NCBI GenBank assembly: GCA_046331175.1
Contig: JAXLRI010000020.1
Coordinates: 1-60,503, forward strand
Direction of reading: 5' to 3'
DNA length: 60,503 nucleotides
Source: JAWKIW01 sp046331175
Lineage (GTDB): Bacteria; Actinomycetota; Acidimicrobiia; Acidimicrobiales; Acidimicrobilacustridaceae
Below the pieces are notes generated by a model. That model saw only the letters and a list, made by a program, of their open reading frames with translations. It did not search any database and was not told the origin of the DNA. Shown here in pieces: positions 47,560 through 55,555 of the stretch (the stretch's first letter is position 1; the number at the start of each line of letters is the position of its first letter). Both the position numbers and the translations under genes were made by a program.

Positions 47560-48999
47560 TCAACGGGGGTGGTCGGCGCCGGGGACCAGCCAGGCCGTCC
47601 CGGCGAAGCGCAGGCCCAGGGTGATGGCCCGGGCGGCCATGAACACCGCCAGCGCTGCCCACAACCACGTGACGCCCAGGTCGAGGGCGGCCACGCCGAT
47701 GGCCAGGGGGACGAACACCACGATCGAGATGACCATGGCGACGGCGAGGAAGCGCAGGTCGCCGGCCCCGATGAGGATGCCGTCCAGCGCGAACACCCCA
47801 CCGTTGAGCGGCTGCATGGCGGCCGCGATCAGCAGGAGCGTGGCGGTGAGCGCCTGGACGGCCGGGTCGGCGCTGAACACCGCCGGCAGCACGCCGTGCA
47901 GCAGCGCCAGGCCGGCGCCGAGCACCACGCCGGCGACCACGCCCCACTCGATCATGCGACGGCCGGCGGCGCGGGCGCCGTCGAGGTCGGCGGCGCCGAG
48001 GAAGCGGCCGGTCATGGCCTGGCCGGCGATGGCGACGGCATCGAGCACCAGGGCGAGGAACGTCCAGATCTCGACGGTGATCTGGTGCGAGGCCAGCGCG
48101 ACGGGTCCGAAGCGGGCGGCCACGGCGATCGACGCGACGAAGGCGGCCCGCAGGGCGATGGTGCGCACCAGCAGGTCGCGGCCCACCACCAGCTGGCCCC
48201 GGACGGCGGGCCCGTCGGGGCGCAGGCCGACGTCGTGTCGGCGCACCGCCCGCGCCACCCACCACAGGTACACGGCGGCCGCACCCCACTGGGCCACCAC
48301 CGTGGACAGCGCCGAGGCGCCGATGGCGAACCCCAGCCCGAAGATGAGGATGCACTCGAACACGAGGTTGAACGTGGCCGACACGACGGCGACCACCAGC
48401 GGCGTGCGGGTGTCCTGCAGGCCGCGCAAGTAGCCGGTGCCGGCGTAGACGACGAGCATCGCCGGCACGCCGAACAGCGAGATGCGCAGGTAGACGAGGG
48501 CCTCGTCGAGGACCGCGCCGGTGGCGCCGAGCAGGCCGAGCAGCCACGGCGCGGCGACGAAGCCCACCACGCCCACGGCCACGCCGAGACCGATCGCCAG
48601 CCAGATGGCCTGCACCGCGTGGTGCGCGGCCCGTCGCTCCTCGCCGGCGCCGAGCAGTCGGGCCACCGAGGCGGTGGTGCCGTAGGCGAGGAAGATGAAC
48701 ACGGCGAACAGGGTGACGAGCACGCCGTTGGCGGCGGCCAGACCCGCCAGCGGGATGGTGCCGAGCCGGCCGACCACGGCGGTGTCGGCCAGCACGTAGA
48801 GCGGCTCGGCGGCGAGGGCCCCCAGGGCCGGTAGGGCCAGGGCGAAGATCTCCCGGTCGAAGCGTCGCCGGTGCACGAGCGGTCCCGGCCCGCCGGCACC
48901 GGGCTCGTCCGAGCCGTCGGACCTGCCGCCACCCGGCGAGCTGTCGGCGGCGTCGACGTCGGCGGGCCCGTCCGGTCCGTCGACGGCGTCGTCGGTCAC
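47560..48999 (-). CDS. MATE-family multidrug/metabolite exporter
   Basis: A 479-residue MATE protein, 12 helices, driven by H+ or Na+. A Ser/Gly-rich N-terminus of ~45 residues precedes RRFDREIFALALPALGALAAEPLYVLADTAVVGRLGT, the classic MATE opening. The second half begins near RTIALRAAFVASIAVAARFGP. The C-terminus GTAWLVPGADHPR is short. It overlaps the upstream ABC permease by GTGA, so it is part of the five-gene export operon starting at 52753. The combination of two ABC modules and a MATE exporter suggests shared handling of a toxic or secreted compound, which is inference. Confidence 0.93.
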   Translation of the reverse strand: MTDDAVDGPDGPADVDAADSSPGGGRSDGSDEPGAGGPGPLVHRRRFDREIFALALPALGALAAEPLYVLADTAVVGRLGTIPLAGLAAANGVLVTLFAVFIFLAYGTTASVARLLGAGEERRAAHHAVQAIWLAIGLGVAVGVVGFVAAPWLLGLLGATGAVLDEALVYLRISLFGVPAMLVVYAGTGYLRGLQDTRTPLVVAVVSATFNLVFECILIFGLGFAIGASALSTVVAQWGAAAVYLWWVARAVRRHDVGLRPDGPAVRGQLVVGRDLLVRTIALRAAFVASIAVAARFGPVALASHQITVEIWTFLALVLDAVAIAGQAMTGRFLGAADLDGARAAGRRMIEWGVVAGVVLGAGLALLHGVLPAVFSADPAVQALTATLLLIAAAMQPLNGGVFALDGILIGAGDLRFLAVAMVISIVVFVPLAIGVAALDLGVTWLWAALAVFMAARAITLGLRFAGTAWLVPGADHPR

Positions 49000-49838
49000 G
49001 GCACGTCGCGGCGACGCAGCCAGCGGGTGGTGAGGGCGGCGCCGGCCAGGCCGACCAGCAGCGGCGTCAGCCACGTCCACGGCAGCGAGATGGCGCCCAG
49101 GCGCAGCTCGACGCCGGTGGCGGCCGCCAGCTGCGAGCGCAGGTAGGCGCGGATGGCGAGGCGGGCGGCGGTGTCCGAGGCGCCGGCCACGAACCCCTCC
49201 CAGATGAACACGTACAGCAGGCCCCACAGCAGGGCGTTGCGGACGCGCAGGCCGAGGGCGGTGAACACGCCGACGTAGGCGAACACGCCGACCGTGGTGG
49301 CGAGCGCAGTGGCGACGACGAGGTCGCCGTCGCCGCCGGCGAGCTTGGCCCCGATGACCATCGGGACGATCACGAGCGGCCACACGATGACCAGCGACGC
49401 CGCCATCGACGCCAGCGTGAGGCGCCACCGGGCCATGGGTCGCAACCACAGGTAGACCAGGGTCTGGTCCTCCACCGTGTCGCCGAGCGACGACGACGCG
49501 AACACCAGCGACGCCACCGGGACGAGCACGACGAAGCCCACGTTGGACACGAAGTTGGTGGCGTTGCGCAGGGCGCTGCCGCGGCGGCCGGCGGCGATGG
49601 CGACGGCCACCACGACGAACAACCCGCCGAGCACGACCATGGTGGCCAGGCGCGGGAAGGTGAGCTGCAGGCGCAGCAGCAGCTTGAACACGGCGAAGGT
49701 GGGTGAGGGCGCCTTCCCCGTGCGCGACGCCGGCCGGGGCGAGCGCGGGACCTCGGCGACCGGCGCGGTGGGATCGCCCTGACCCGCACCGCCGTCGGGC
49801 GGGGGAGGGGGGCCGACGGGGGTTGGCGCGTCGCTCAT
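48996..49838 (-). CDS. ABC-2-type transporter permease
   Basis: A 280-residue membrane protein with ~6 helices (LATMVVLGGLFVVVAVAIAAG, FVVLVPVASLVFASSSLGD, ASLVIVWPLVIVPMVIGA and others). The segment DQTLVYLWLRPMARWRLTLA matches ABC-2/NatB-like permeases. About 45 Pro-rich residues precede the first helix. It overlaps the ATPase gene (ATGA) and the MATE gene (GTGA), so it pairs with the ATPase at 49835-50800. Substrate unknown. Confidence 0.85.
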   Translation of the reverse strand: MSDAPTPVGPPPPPDGGAGQGDPTAPVAEVPRSPRPASRTGKAPSPTFAVFKLLLRLQLTFPRLATMVVLGGLFVVVAVAIAAGRRGSALRNATNFVSNVGFVVLVPVASLVFASSSLGDTVEDQTLVYLWLRPMARWRLTLASMAASLVIVWPLVIVPMVIGAKLAGGDGDLVVATALATTVGVFAYVGVFTALGLRVRNALLWGLLYVFIWEGFVAGASDTAARLAIRAYLRSQLAAATGVELRLGAISLPWTWLTPLLVGLAGAALTTRWLRRRDVP

Positions 49839-50800
49839 CGGCCCACCAGGTAGCGGAACACCGACTCGAGGTCATCGTCGAGCGGGGCGATCTCGTCGAG
49901 GCGCGAACCGGTCGCCGCCGCCCGCTCGGGGACGAGGCGGCGGAATCGGGCGACGTCGGTGACGTCGGCCTCGAGCGAGTCGGGCCCGGTGAGGCGCACG
50001 CCCACGACCGCACCCTCGTCGACCAGGGCGGCGGCCAGTGCCCGGGCGTCCTGGCAGCGCACGCGGATGCGGTGGGGGCGGTCGTCCATGAGGTCGCGGA
50101 TGGCGCGGAAGTCGCCCTCGGCGGCCAGCCGGCCCTGGGCGATCACCAGCACCCGCGAGCCGAACCGCTCGACCTCGTCGAGCACGTGGCTCGACACCAG
50201 CACGCAGCGGCCCTCGGCGCCGAGCCGGGCGAAGAGGTCGACCAGGTGGAGGCGCTGGCGGGGGTCGAGGCCGGTGAGCGGTTCGTCGAGGAACACCACC
50301 TCGGGGTCGTGCACCAGCGCCTGGGCCACCTTCACCCGCTGGCGCATGCCCTTGGAGTAGCCGGCCACCGGTCGGGTGTCGGTGGGGTCGAGCTGGACGA
50401 GGCGCAGGGCGTGGTCGGCGGCGCCGTCGGGGTCGTCGAGTCCCTGCAGCACGGCGGCCAGCCGCACGAAGGCGTGGGCCGGAAGCGGGTCGAACAGGCC
50501 CTCCTGCTGGGGGACCAGGCCGATGCGGCGGGCCAGCTCGGGCTCGCGTGCGGGGTCGCCGCCGAGCACGCGCACGCTGCCCTGCGAGGGTCGGGTGAGG
50601 CCGCACAGCATCCGCAGCACGGTGGACTTGCCGGCGCCGTTGGGGCCGAGCAGGGCGGTCACGCCGCGACCAACGGTGAACGACACCTCCGAGACCGCCA
50701 CCACCGAGCCGAACCACTTCGACACCCCGTCGAGCCGCAGCACGACGTCGTCGGGGGCTTCCGGCGACGCGGGAGGCGTGGGCGGCATCGGCTCGGTCAC
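49835..50800 (-). CDS. ABC transporter ATP-binding protein
   Basis: A 321-residue ATPase. Walker A GPNGAGKST, Q-loop VPQQEGLFDPLPAH, signature YSKGMRQRV (a common variant of LSGGQ in drug/Na+ exporters), Walker B VVFLDEPLTGLDPRQ, switch His SSHVLDE. A C-terminal ~100-residue extension (RVRCQDARALAAALVDEGA) is like the regulatory tails of CcmA/NatA-type proteins. The GTG at 50800 overlaps the stop of the permease gene before it. Partner of the permease at 48996-49838. Confidence 0.93.
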   Translation of the reverse strand: MTEPMPPTPPASPEAPDDVVLRLDGVSKWFGSVVAVSEVSFTVGRGVTALLGPNGAGKSTVLRMLCGLTRPSQGSVRVLGGDPAREPELARRIGLVPQQEGLFDPLPAHAFVRLAAVLQGLDDPDGAADHALRLVQLDPTDTRPVAGYSKGMRQRVKVAQALVHDPEVVFLDEPLTGLDPRQRLHLVDLFARLGAEGRCVLVSSHVLDEVERFGSRVLVIAQGRLAAEGDFRAIRDLMDDRPHRIRVRCQDARALAAALVDEGAVVGVRLTGPDSLEADVTDVARFRRLVPERAAATGSRLDEIAPLDDDLESVFRYLVGR

Positions 50801-51684
50801 TTCGTCACCTGCAGGCGCCGGTAGCGCAGCCACACGATCAGCCCGAACAGCGCGCACCAGGCGATGTAGGCGGCGGCCAGGGTGCCGGTGCCCAGCTGGC
50901 CGGCGGCGGGGGAGTCGACGTGGAAGCGCTCGCCGTAGATGCGGAAGACCAGCTCGAGGGGGAGCTGCAGGAGGTCGAGGAGGAAGAGGTACGACGACCC
51001 GCCGCCGTTGCGGATGAGGGCGTCGGACACCCCGGCCGAGCCGACCAGCACGAAGATCACCCCGGCGGCGGCCACCGCCTTGCGGGTGGTCAGCGAGGAG
51101 ATGGCCAGCGACAGGAGCGCGGTGGCCAGCGCCACCGCCAGCCCGGCCACGACCATGCGGCCGAACACGGTGATCCACTCGACCAGGCCGTCGGGGCCCC
51201 GCCCGTTGACCGTGTAGGCGACCAGCATGAACAGCGGCGGCCCGAGCGTCACCAGTGCCAGCACACCGAGCACCGCCAGCAGCTTCCCGAGCAGGTAGGT
51301 CGACCGGGTGAGCGGCGAGGCGAAGTAGAGGCCGAGCATGCCGGTCTTGCGGTCGGTGCACAGCACCTCGGGGGCGACGAAGGCGGCGAACACGAAGATC
51401 GCCGCCGAGACGAAGCCGTAGTACTGGCCGTAGCTGGGCAGCCGGATGCCGCCGGCCCGGGCGATGGCGTCGCCGAAGAACACGCTGGCGCCGACGAACA
51501 CGATGGCCGGCAGGTAGGCGATGGCCACCGTGCCGAACGGGATGATCTTGGACCAGGCGCTGCGGCGCAGGCCGAGGGCCCGCTGGGTGGTCTGCACCGC
51601 CAGGCTGCGCACGGTGGCGCCGACGCCGAGGCGGGGCCCGTCGTAGCGGCGGTAGCCGCGGTCGAGGATGCGGGCGTCGCTCAC
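50797..51684 (-). CDS. ABC-2-type transporter permease
   Basis: A 295-residue membrane protein. The N-terminus SDARILDRGYRRYDGPRLG is characteristic of a group of actinobacterial ABC-2 permeases. About six helices follow (FGTVAIAYLPAIVFVGASVFFG, YYGFVSAAIFVFAAFVAPEVL, LLAVLGVLALVTLGPPLFML and others), with the family segment TDRKTGMLGLYFASPLTRSTYLLGK. The GTG at 51684 is preferred because it overlaps the stop of a 32-codon ORF linking it to the ATPase gene. Pairs with the ATPase at 51776-52753. Confidence 0.85.
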   Translation of the reverse strand: MSDARILDRGYRRYDGPRLGVGATVRSLAVQTTQRALGLRRSAWSKIIPFGTVAIAYLPAIVFVGASVFFGDAIARAGGIRLPSYGQYYGFVSAAIFVFAAFVAPEVLCTDRKTGMLGLYFASPLTRSTYLLGKLLAVLGVLALVTLGPPLFMLVAYTVNGRGPDGLVEWITVFGRMVVAGLAVALATALLSLAISSLTTRKAVAAAGVIFVLVGSAGVSDALIRNGGGSSYLFLLDLLQLPLELVFRIYGERFHVDSPAAGQLGTGTLAAAYIAWCALFGLIVWLRYRRLQVTK

Positions 51685-51779
51685 CGGTCGGCCCCGTTCG
51701 TCGAGGCCGCGAGGGTCGTCGGGGTCGCCAGGGTCGTCGGACGGGCGCGGTCCGTCGTGTCCGTCCAGGTCGCGGTCAC
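51681..51779 (-). CDS. Putative 32-residue linking ORF in ABC operon
   Basis: Starts with a GTG overlapping the ATPase stop (GTGA, 51776-51779) and ends with a TGA overlapping the permease GTG (GTGA, 51681-51684). The peptide begins VTATWTDTTDRARPTT and is one-third threonine. It has no motif; it may be only a translational bridge, or the gap may be untranslated. Confidence 0.35.
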   Translation of the reverse strand: MTATWTDTTDRARPTTLATPTTLAASTNGADR

Positions 51780-52753
51780 GAGCCGACCTCCAGGAACACG
51801 TCCTCGAGGCGGGTGGTGCGGGTGGACAGCCGGCGGATGCCCACGCCTTCGGCCACCACCGCGTCGCGCACGAGGTCGCGAGGATCGATGGTGGCGTTGC
51901 CCGCCCGGACGACCACGCGGCGGCCGTCGACCTCGACGGTGGCACCGGCGTCGGTGAGCCGCCCGCAGACGGCGGCGACCTCGGCGTCGTCGCCGTCGAC
52001 CTCGACGAGCAGGCCGTCGCTGCCGGCGGTGAGGTCGCCGAGCGTGCCGGAGGTGGCCACCGTGCCGCCGCCGAGGATCACCGCCGCGTCGCAGATCTGC
52101 TCGACCTCGTGCAGGAGGTGCGACGACAGGATCACGTCGATCCCGTACTCGGTGCCCACCCGGCGGATGAGGGCGAGCATGTCGTCGCGCTGGACCGGGT
52201 CGAGGCCGTCGGTCGGCTCGTCGAGCACGACCAGCCTCGGGTCGTGGGCGATGGCCTGGGCCAGCTTCACCCGCTGCTTCTGGCCGGTCGACATCGTGCC
52301 GAAAGCGCGGAAGCGCTCCTCGCCGAGACCCACCTGCCAGAGGGCGTCGCTGGCGCGGGCGGTGGCCTCGCGGCGGGGGAGGCCGTGCAGCTCGGCGATG
52401 TGGCGCACGAGGTCGTGGGCGCGGATGTCGGCCGGCAGGTTCTGGTGCTCGGGGGAGTAGCCGACCCGGGCCCGCACCTCGGGGCCGGCGGCGACCGGGT
52501 CGAGCCCGAGCACCCGCAGGCGGCCGTCGTCGGCGTGGTGCAGGCCGAGCAGCATGCCGATGATCGTCGTCTTGCCGGTGCCGTTGGCACCGAGCAACCC
52601 GGTGACCCCGTGGCCGATCGTGAACGACGTGCCGGTGAGCACCGTCGTGGACCCCCACCGCTTCACCAACCCGTCGGCCTCGACCACGGCCGCGGCGTCG
52701 GCCGGTCCCGTGGGCCCGGCCGGACCGGCGGCGTTGGCGTCGGACCCGACCAT
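51776..52753 (-). CDS. ABC transporter ATP-binding protein
   Basis: A 325-residue ATPase. Walker A GANGTGKTTI, Q-loop YSPEHQNLPADIRAHDLV (His-Gln), signature MSTGQKQRVKLAQA (a weak variant of LSGGQ), Walker B LVVLDEPTDGLDPVQ, switch His SSHLLHEVEQI. The C-terminal extension carries DGDDAEVAAVCGRLTDAGA. First gene of the operon; -10 TAGGGT lies 8 nt upstream, and the divergent ilvD promoter shares the 128-nt gap. Confidence 0.92.
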   Translation of the reverse strand: MVGSDANAAGPAGPTGPADAAAVVEADGLVKRWGSTTVLTGTSFTIGHGVTGLLGANGTGKTTIIGMLLGLHHADDGRLRVLGLDPVAAGPEVRARVGYSPEHQNLPADIRAHDLVRHIAELHGLPRREATARASDALWQVGLGEERFRAFGTMSTGQKQRVKLAQAIAHDPRLVVLDEPTDGLDPVQRDDMLALIRRVGTEYGIDVILSSHLLHEVEQICDAAVILGGGTVATSGTLGDLTAGSDGLLVEVDGDDAEVAAVCGRLTDAGATVEVDGRRVVVRAGNATIDPRDLVRDAVVAEGVGIRRLSTRTTRLEDVFLEVGS

Positions 52754-52761
52754 GACCGCCG

Positions 52762-52767
52762 ACCCTA
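52762..52767 (-). promoter_or_regulatory. -10 element for ABC/MATE operon
   Basis: TAGGGT on the minus strand, 8 nt before the ATG at 52753. Confidence 0.5.
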
Positions 52768-52868
52768 CCGGCCGCCGTCCACGGGTGGCCGTGGGATCCC
52801 GCCGAGGGTGGTGGTGACCGCACCCGGCTGACGGCGATCGCGAGGCCGTGCCGGTCGGAGCGGTTCGG

Positions 52869-52874
52869 TAGCCT
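52869..52874 (+). promoter_or_regulatory. -10 element for ilvD
   Basis: TAGCCT, 7 nt before the ATG at 52882. Confidence 0.55.
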
Positions 52875-52881
52875 GCGGGCC

Positions 52882-54585
52882 ATGACCGAGATGGCCGAGA
52901 CCCCCGTCAGCAACCCCATGAAGCCGCGCTCCGGCGAGGTGACCGACGGCTTCGAGCGGGCGCCGGCCCGGGCCATGCTGCGGGCCATCGGCATGACCGA
53001 CGACGACTGGGACAAGCCGCAGGTGGGCGTGGCGTCGTCGTGGAACGAGGTCACGCCGTGCAACCTGCCGCTCGACCGGCTGGCCAAGCGGGCCAAGGTC
53101 GGCGTGCGCGACCGCGGCGGCTTCCCCATCGAGTTCACCACCATCGCGGTCAGCGACGGCATCTCGATGGGCCACGAGGGCATGCGGGCATCGCTCGTGT
53201 CGCGCGAGGTCATCGCCGACTCGGTCGAGACGGTCATGCACGCCGAGCGCATGGACGGGCTGGTCACCTTCGCCGGCTGCGACAAGTCGCTGCCCGGGAT
53301 GATGATGGCGATGGCCCGCCTGAACCTGCCGTCGGTGTTCCTCTACGGCGGGTCCATCCTGCCGGGCAACTGCAACGGCGAGGTGCTCGACATCGTGTCG
53401 GTGTTCGAGGCAGTGGGCGCCCGGGCCACCGGCGCCATCTCCCAGGAGGAGCTCGACGCCATCGAGCGCAACGCCTGCCCCACCGAGGGCAGCTGCGCCG
53501 GCATGTTCACCGCCAACACCATGGCGTCGGTGAGCGAGGCGCTCGGCCTGTCGCTGCCGGGGTCGGCGTCGCCGGCCGCCGTCGACCGCCGCCGCGACGA
53601 CTTCGCCTACGAGTCGGGTCGGGCCGTGATCACCCTGCTCGAGAAGAACATCCGCCCCCGCCAGATCCTCACCAAGGAGGCGTTCGAGAACGCCATCGCC
53701 GTGGTGATGGCCCTGGGTGGCTCCACCAACGCCGTGCTGCACCTGTTGGCCATCGCCAACGAGGCCCGGGTCGACCTCGCCCTCGACGACTTCAACAAGG
53801 TCGCCAAGCGGGTGCCCCACATCGCCGACACCAAGCCCCACGGCAAGTACCACATGACCGACCTCGACCGCATCGGTGGCGTCCCGGTGGTCATGAAGGA
53901 GCTGCTCGACGCCGGCCTGATCCACGGCGACGTGCTGACCGTGACCGGCAGGACCATGGGTGAGAACCTCGAGGCCATCGATCCGCCCGCCCCCGACGGC
54001 GACGTGCTGCACCCGCTGCGCGACCCGATCCACGGCGTGGGCGGCATCGCCGTGCTCACCGGGTCGATGGCCCCCAAGGGCTCGGTCGTGAAGGTGGCCG
54101 GCATCGACTTCGACCGCTTCGAGGGCAACGCCCGCGTGTTCGACGGCGAGCAGGCGGCCATGGACGAGATCCTCGCGGGAGGCATCAACGCCGGCGACGT
54201 CGTCGTCATCCGCTACGAGGGCCCCAAGGGCGGGCCGGGCATGCGCGAGATGCTGGCCGTCACCGGCGCCATGAAGGGCGCCGGGCGTGGTGCCGACGCC
54301 GCGCTGATCACCGACGGCCGCTTCTCCGGCGGCACCCACGGCTTCTGCATCGGCCACGTGGCCCCCGAGGCCGTCGACGGCGGGCCCATCGCCTTCGTGC
54401 GCGACGGCGACCGCATCCTCATCGATGTCGTGGAGCACTCGATCGACCTGCTCGTCGACGAGGCCGAGCTCGAGAAGCGCAAGGCCGAGTGGAAGCTTCC
54501 CGAGCCGCGGTACACGTCGGGCGTGCTCGCCAAGTACGCCCGCCTCGCCCAGGGCGCCGAGCGGGGGGCCATCACCGAGGCGTGA
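52882..54585 (+). CDS. ilvD: Dihydroxy-acid dehydratase
   Basis: A 567-residue IlvD. It dehydrates 2,3-dihydroxyisovalerate and 2,3-dihydroxy-3-methylvalerate in valine/isoleucine synthesis. The three iron-sulfur cysteines are C60 (VTPCNLPLD), C133 (AGCDKSLPG) and C205 (TEGSCAGMFTANTM), a spacing typical of [2Fe-2S] actinobacterial enzymes. The C-terminal ITDGRFSGGTHGFCIGHVAPE is also diagnostic. Monocistronic, leaderless; divergent from the ABC operon. No other ilv gene is in view. Confidence 0.97.
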   Translation: MTEMAETPVSNPMKPRSGEVTDGFERAPARAMLRAIGMTDDDWDKPQVGVASSWNEVTPCNLPLDRLAKRAKVGVRDRGGFPIEFTTIAVSDGISMGHEGMRASLVSREVIADSVETVMHAERMDGLVTFAGCDKSLPGMMMAMARLNLPSVFLYGGSILPGNCNGEVLDIVSVFEAVGARATGAISQEELDAIERNACPTEGSCAGMFTANTMASVSEALGLSLPGSASPAAVDRRRDDFAYESGRAVITLLEKNIRPRQILTKEAFENAIAVVMALGGSTNAVLHLLAIANEARVDLALDDFNKVAKRVPHIADTKPHGKYHMTDLDRIGGVPVVMKELLDAGLIHGDVLTVTGRTMGENLEAIDPPAPDGDVLHPLRDPIHGVGGIAVLTGSMAPKGSVVKVAGIDFDRFEGNARVFDGEQAAMDEILAGGINAGDVVVIRYEGPKGGPGMREMLAVTGAMKGAGRGADAALITDGRFSGGTHGFCIGHVAPEAVDGGPIAFVRDGDRILIDVVEHSIDLLVDEAELEKRKAEWKLPEPRYTSGVLAKYARLAQGAERGAITEA

Positions 54586-54655
54586 CGGCCGATCGTGTGA
54601 TCGACTGACCCGGCGGATCGGGCAGATCGGCGCAGCGCCGGACCGGGGGGTCGTC

Positions 54656-55555
54656 GTGGCGGACGGGGCGGAACGAGGAGACGAGCTGGTCGAGGGCTGG
54701 CGGCAGCTGGCCGCGCTGCGCGCCAGCGGAGACGACACCGGCGCGCTCCAGGCCGTGCGGCGGATGGCCGGGGCGTTCCCCGACGCCGTCGACGTGCAGA
54801 CCGCCCGGGCCGAGCTCGAGCTGGCGGTGGGGGACCCGGCTGCGGCCAAGCAGGCCGCCACCGTCGCCGCCGGCCTGGCGCCCGAGCGGCCCGGCCCCCA
54901 CCGACTGCGGGCGGAGTCGCTGCTGGCCCTCGGCCGGGCCGACGAGGCTGCTGACGCCGCCGAGCTGGCCGACGCGTGCGCGCCCTACGACGTCGCCAAC
55001 GCCACGCTGGTGGCCCGGGCGGCCGGGGCCGCCGGCCGGTGTGGCCAGGCGCGTGCCGCGGCGATGCGGGCGCTCGAGCTCGACCCGAACGGGGCCGCGG
55101 CGTGGGAGGCGGCGGGTGCCGTGGCGTTGTACGACGACGACGCCGTCGAGGCCGAGCGGCGGTACCGCGGCGCGCTGCTGCGGGGGCCGGGCCGGCCGAC
55201 CGCCATGCGGGGGCTGGCCGAGGCCGCCGCGGCGCAGGGCCGCGACGACGAGGCCACCGAGCTGCGGGCCGAGGCCGACCGCATCGACCCACCCACCGAG
55301 CGCTCGCCGGCGGCCGACGTCGAGCCCGAGCCCGAGGATCCTCGCGTGGTCCTGCATCGCTTCGTCAAGGAGCGCGACGCCCGCTGGAAGGCCGAGACGC
55401 GGATGGCCATCGTCGTGGCGCTGGCCCTGTTCGTCTTCGTGGTGCTGCTGTTCCGGGGCTGGCACTCGTCGGCCCCCGACAGCGACCACGCGCCCACCAC
55501 CTGCCTGACCACCGCCATCGACCTCAGCGGCAAGCGCGTCGCCTACCCCTGCTGA
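54656..55555 (+). CDS. TPR-repeat protein with C-terminal membrane anchor
   Basis: A 299-residue protein. Residues ~10-215 are degenerate tetratricopeptide repeats (ARAELELAVGDPAAAKQAAT, AESLLALGRADEAADAAELA, AMRALELDPNGAAAWEAAGA), which usually scaffold other proteins. An acidic linker (DVEPEPEDPRVVLHRFVKER) leads to one TM helix (MAIVVALALFVFVVLLFRGW) and a short tail with two Cys (TTCLTTAIDL, VAYPC). The N-terminus is therefore cytoplasmic if the anchor is type II-like. The GTG at 54656 follows a G-rich stretch. Its last 13 bases overlap the end of the convergent YfhO-like gene. Confidence 0.78.
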   Translation: MADGAERGDELVEGWRQLAALRASGDDTGALQAVRRMAGAFPDAVDVQTARAELELAVGDPAAAKQAATVAAGLAPERPGPHRLRAESLLALGRADEAADAAELADACAPYDVANATLVARAAGAAGRCGQARAAAMRALELDPNGAAAWEAAGAVALYDDDAVEAERRYRGALLRGPGRPTAMRGLAEAAAAQGRDDEATELRAEADRIDPPTERSPAADVEPEPEDPRVVLHRFVKERDARWKAETRMAIVVALALFVFVVLLFRGWHSSAPDSDHAPTTCLTTAIDLSGKRVAYPC

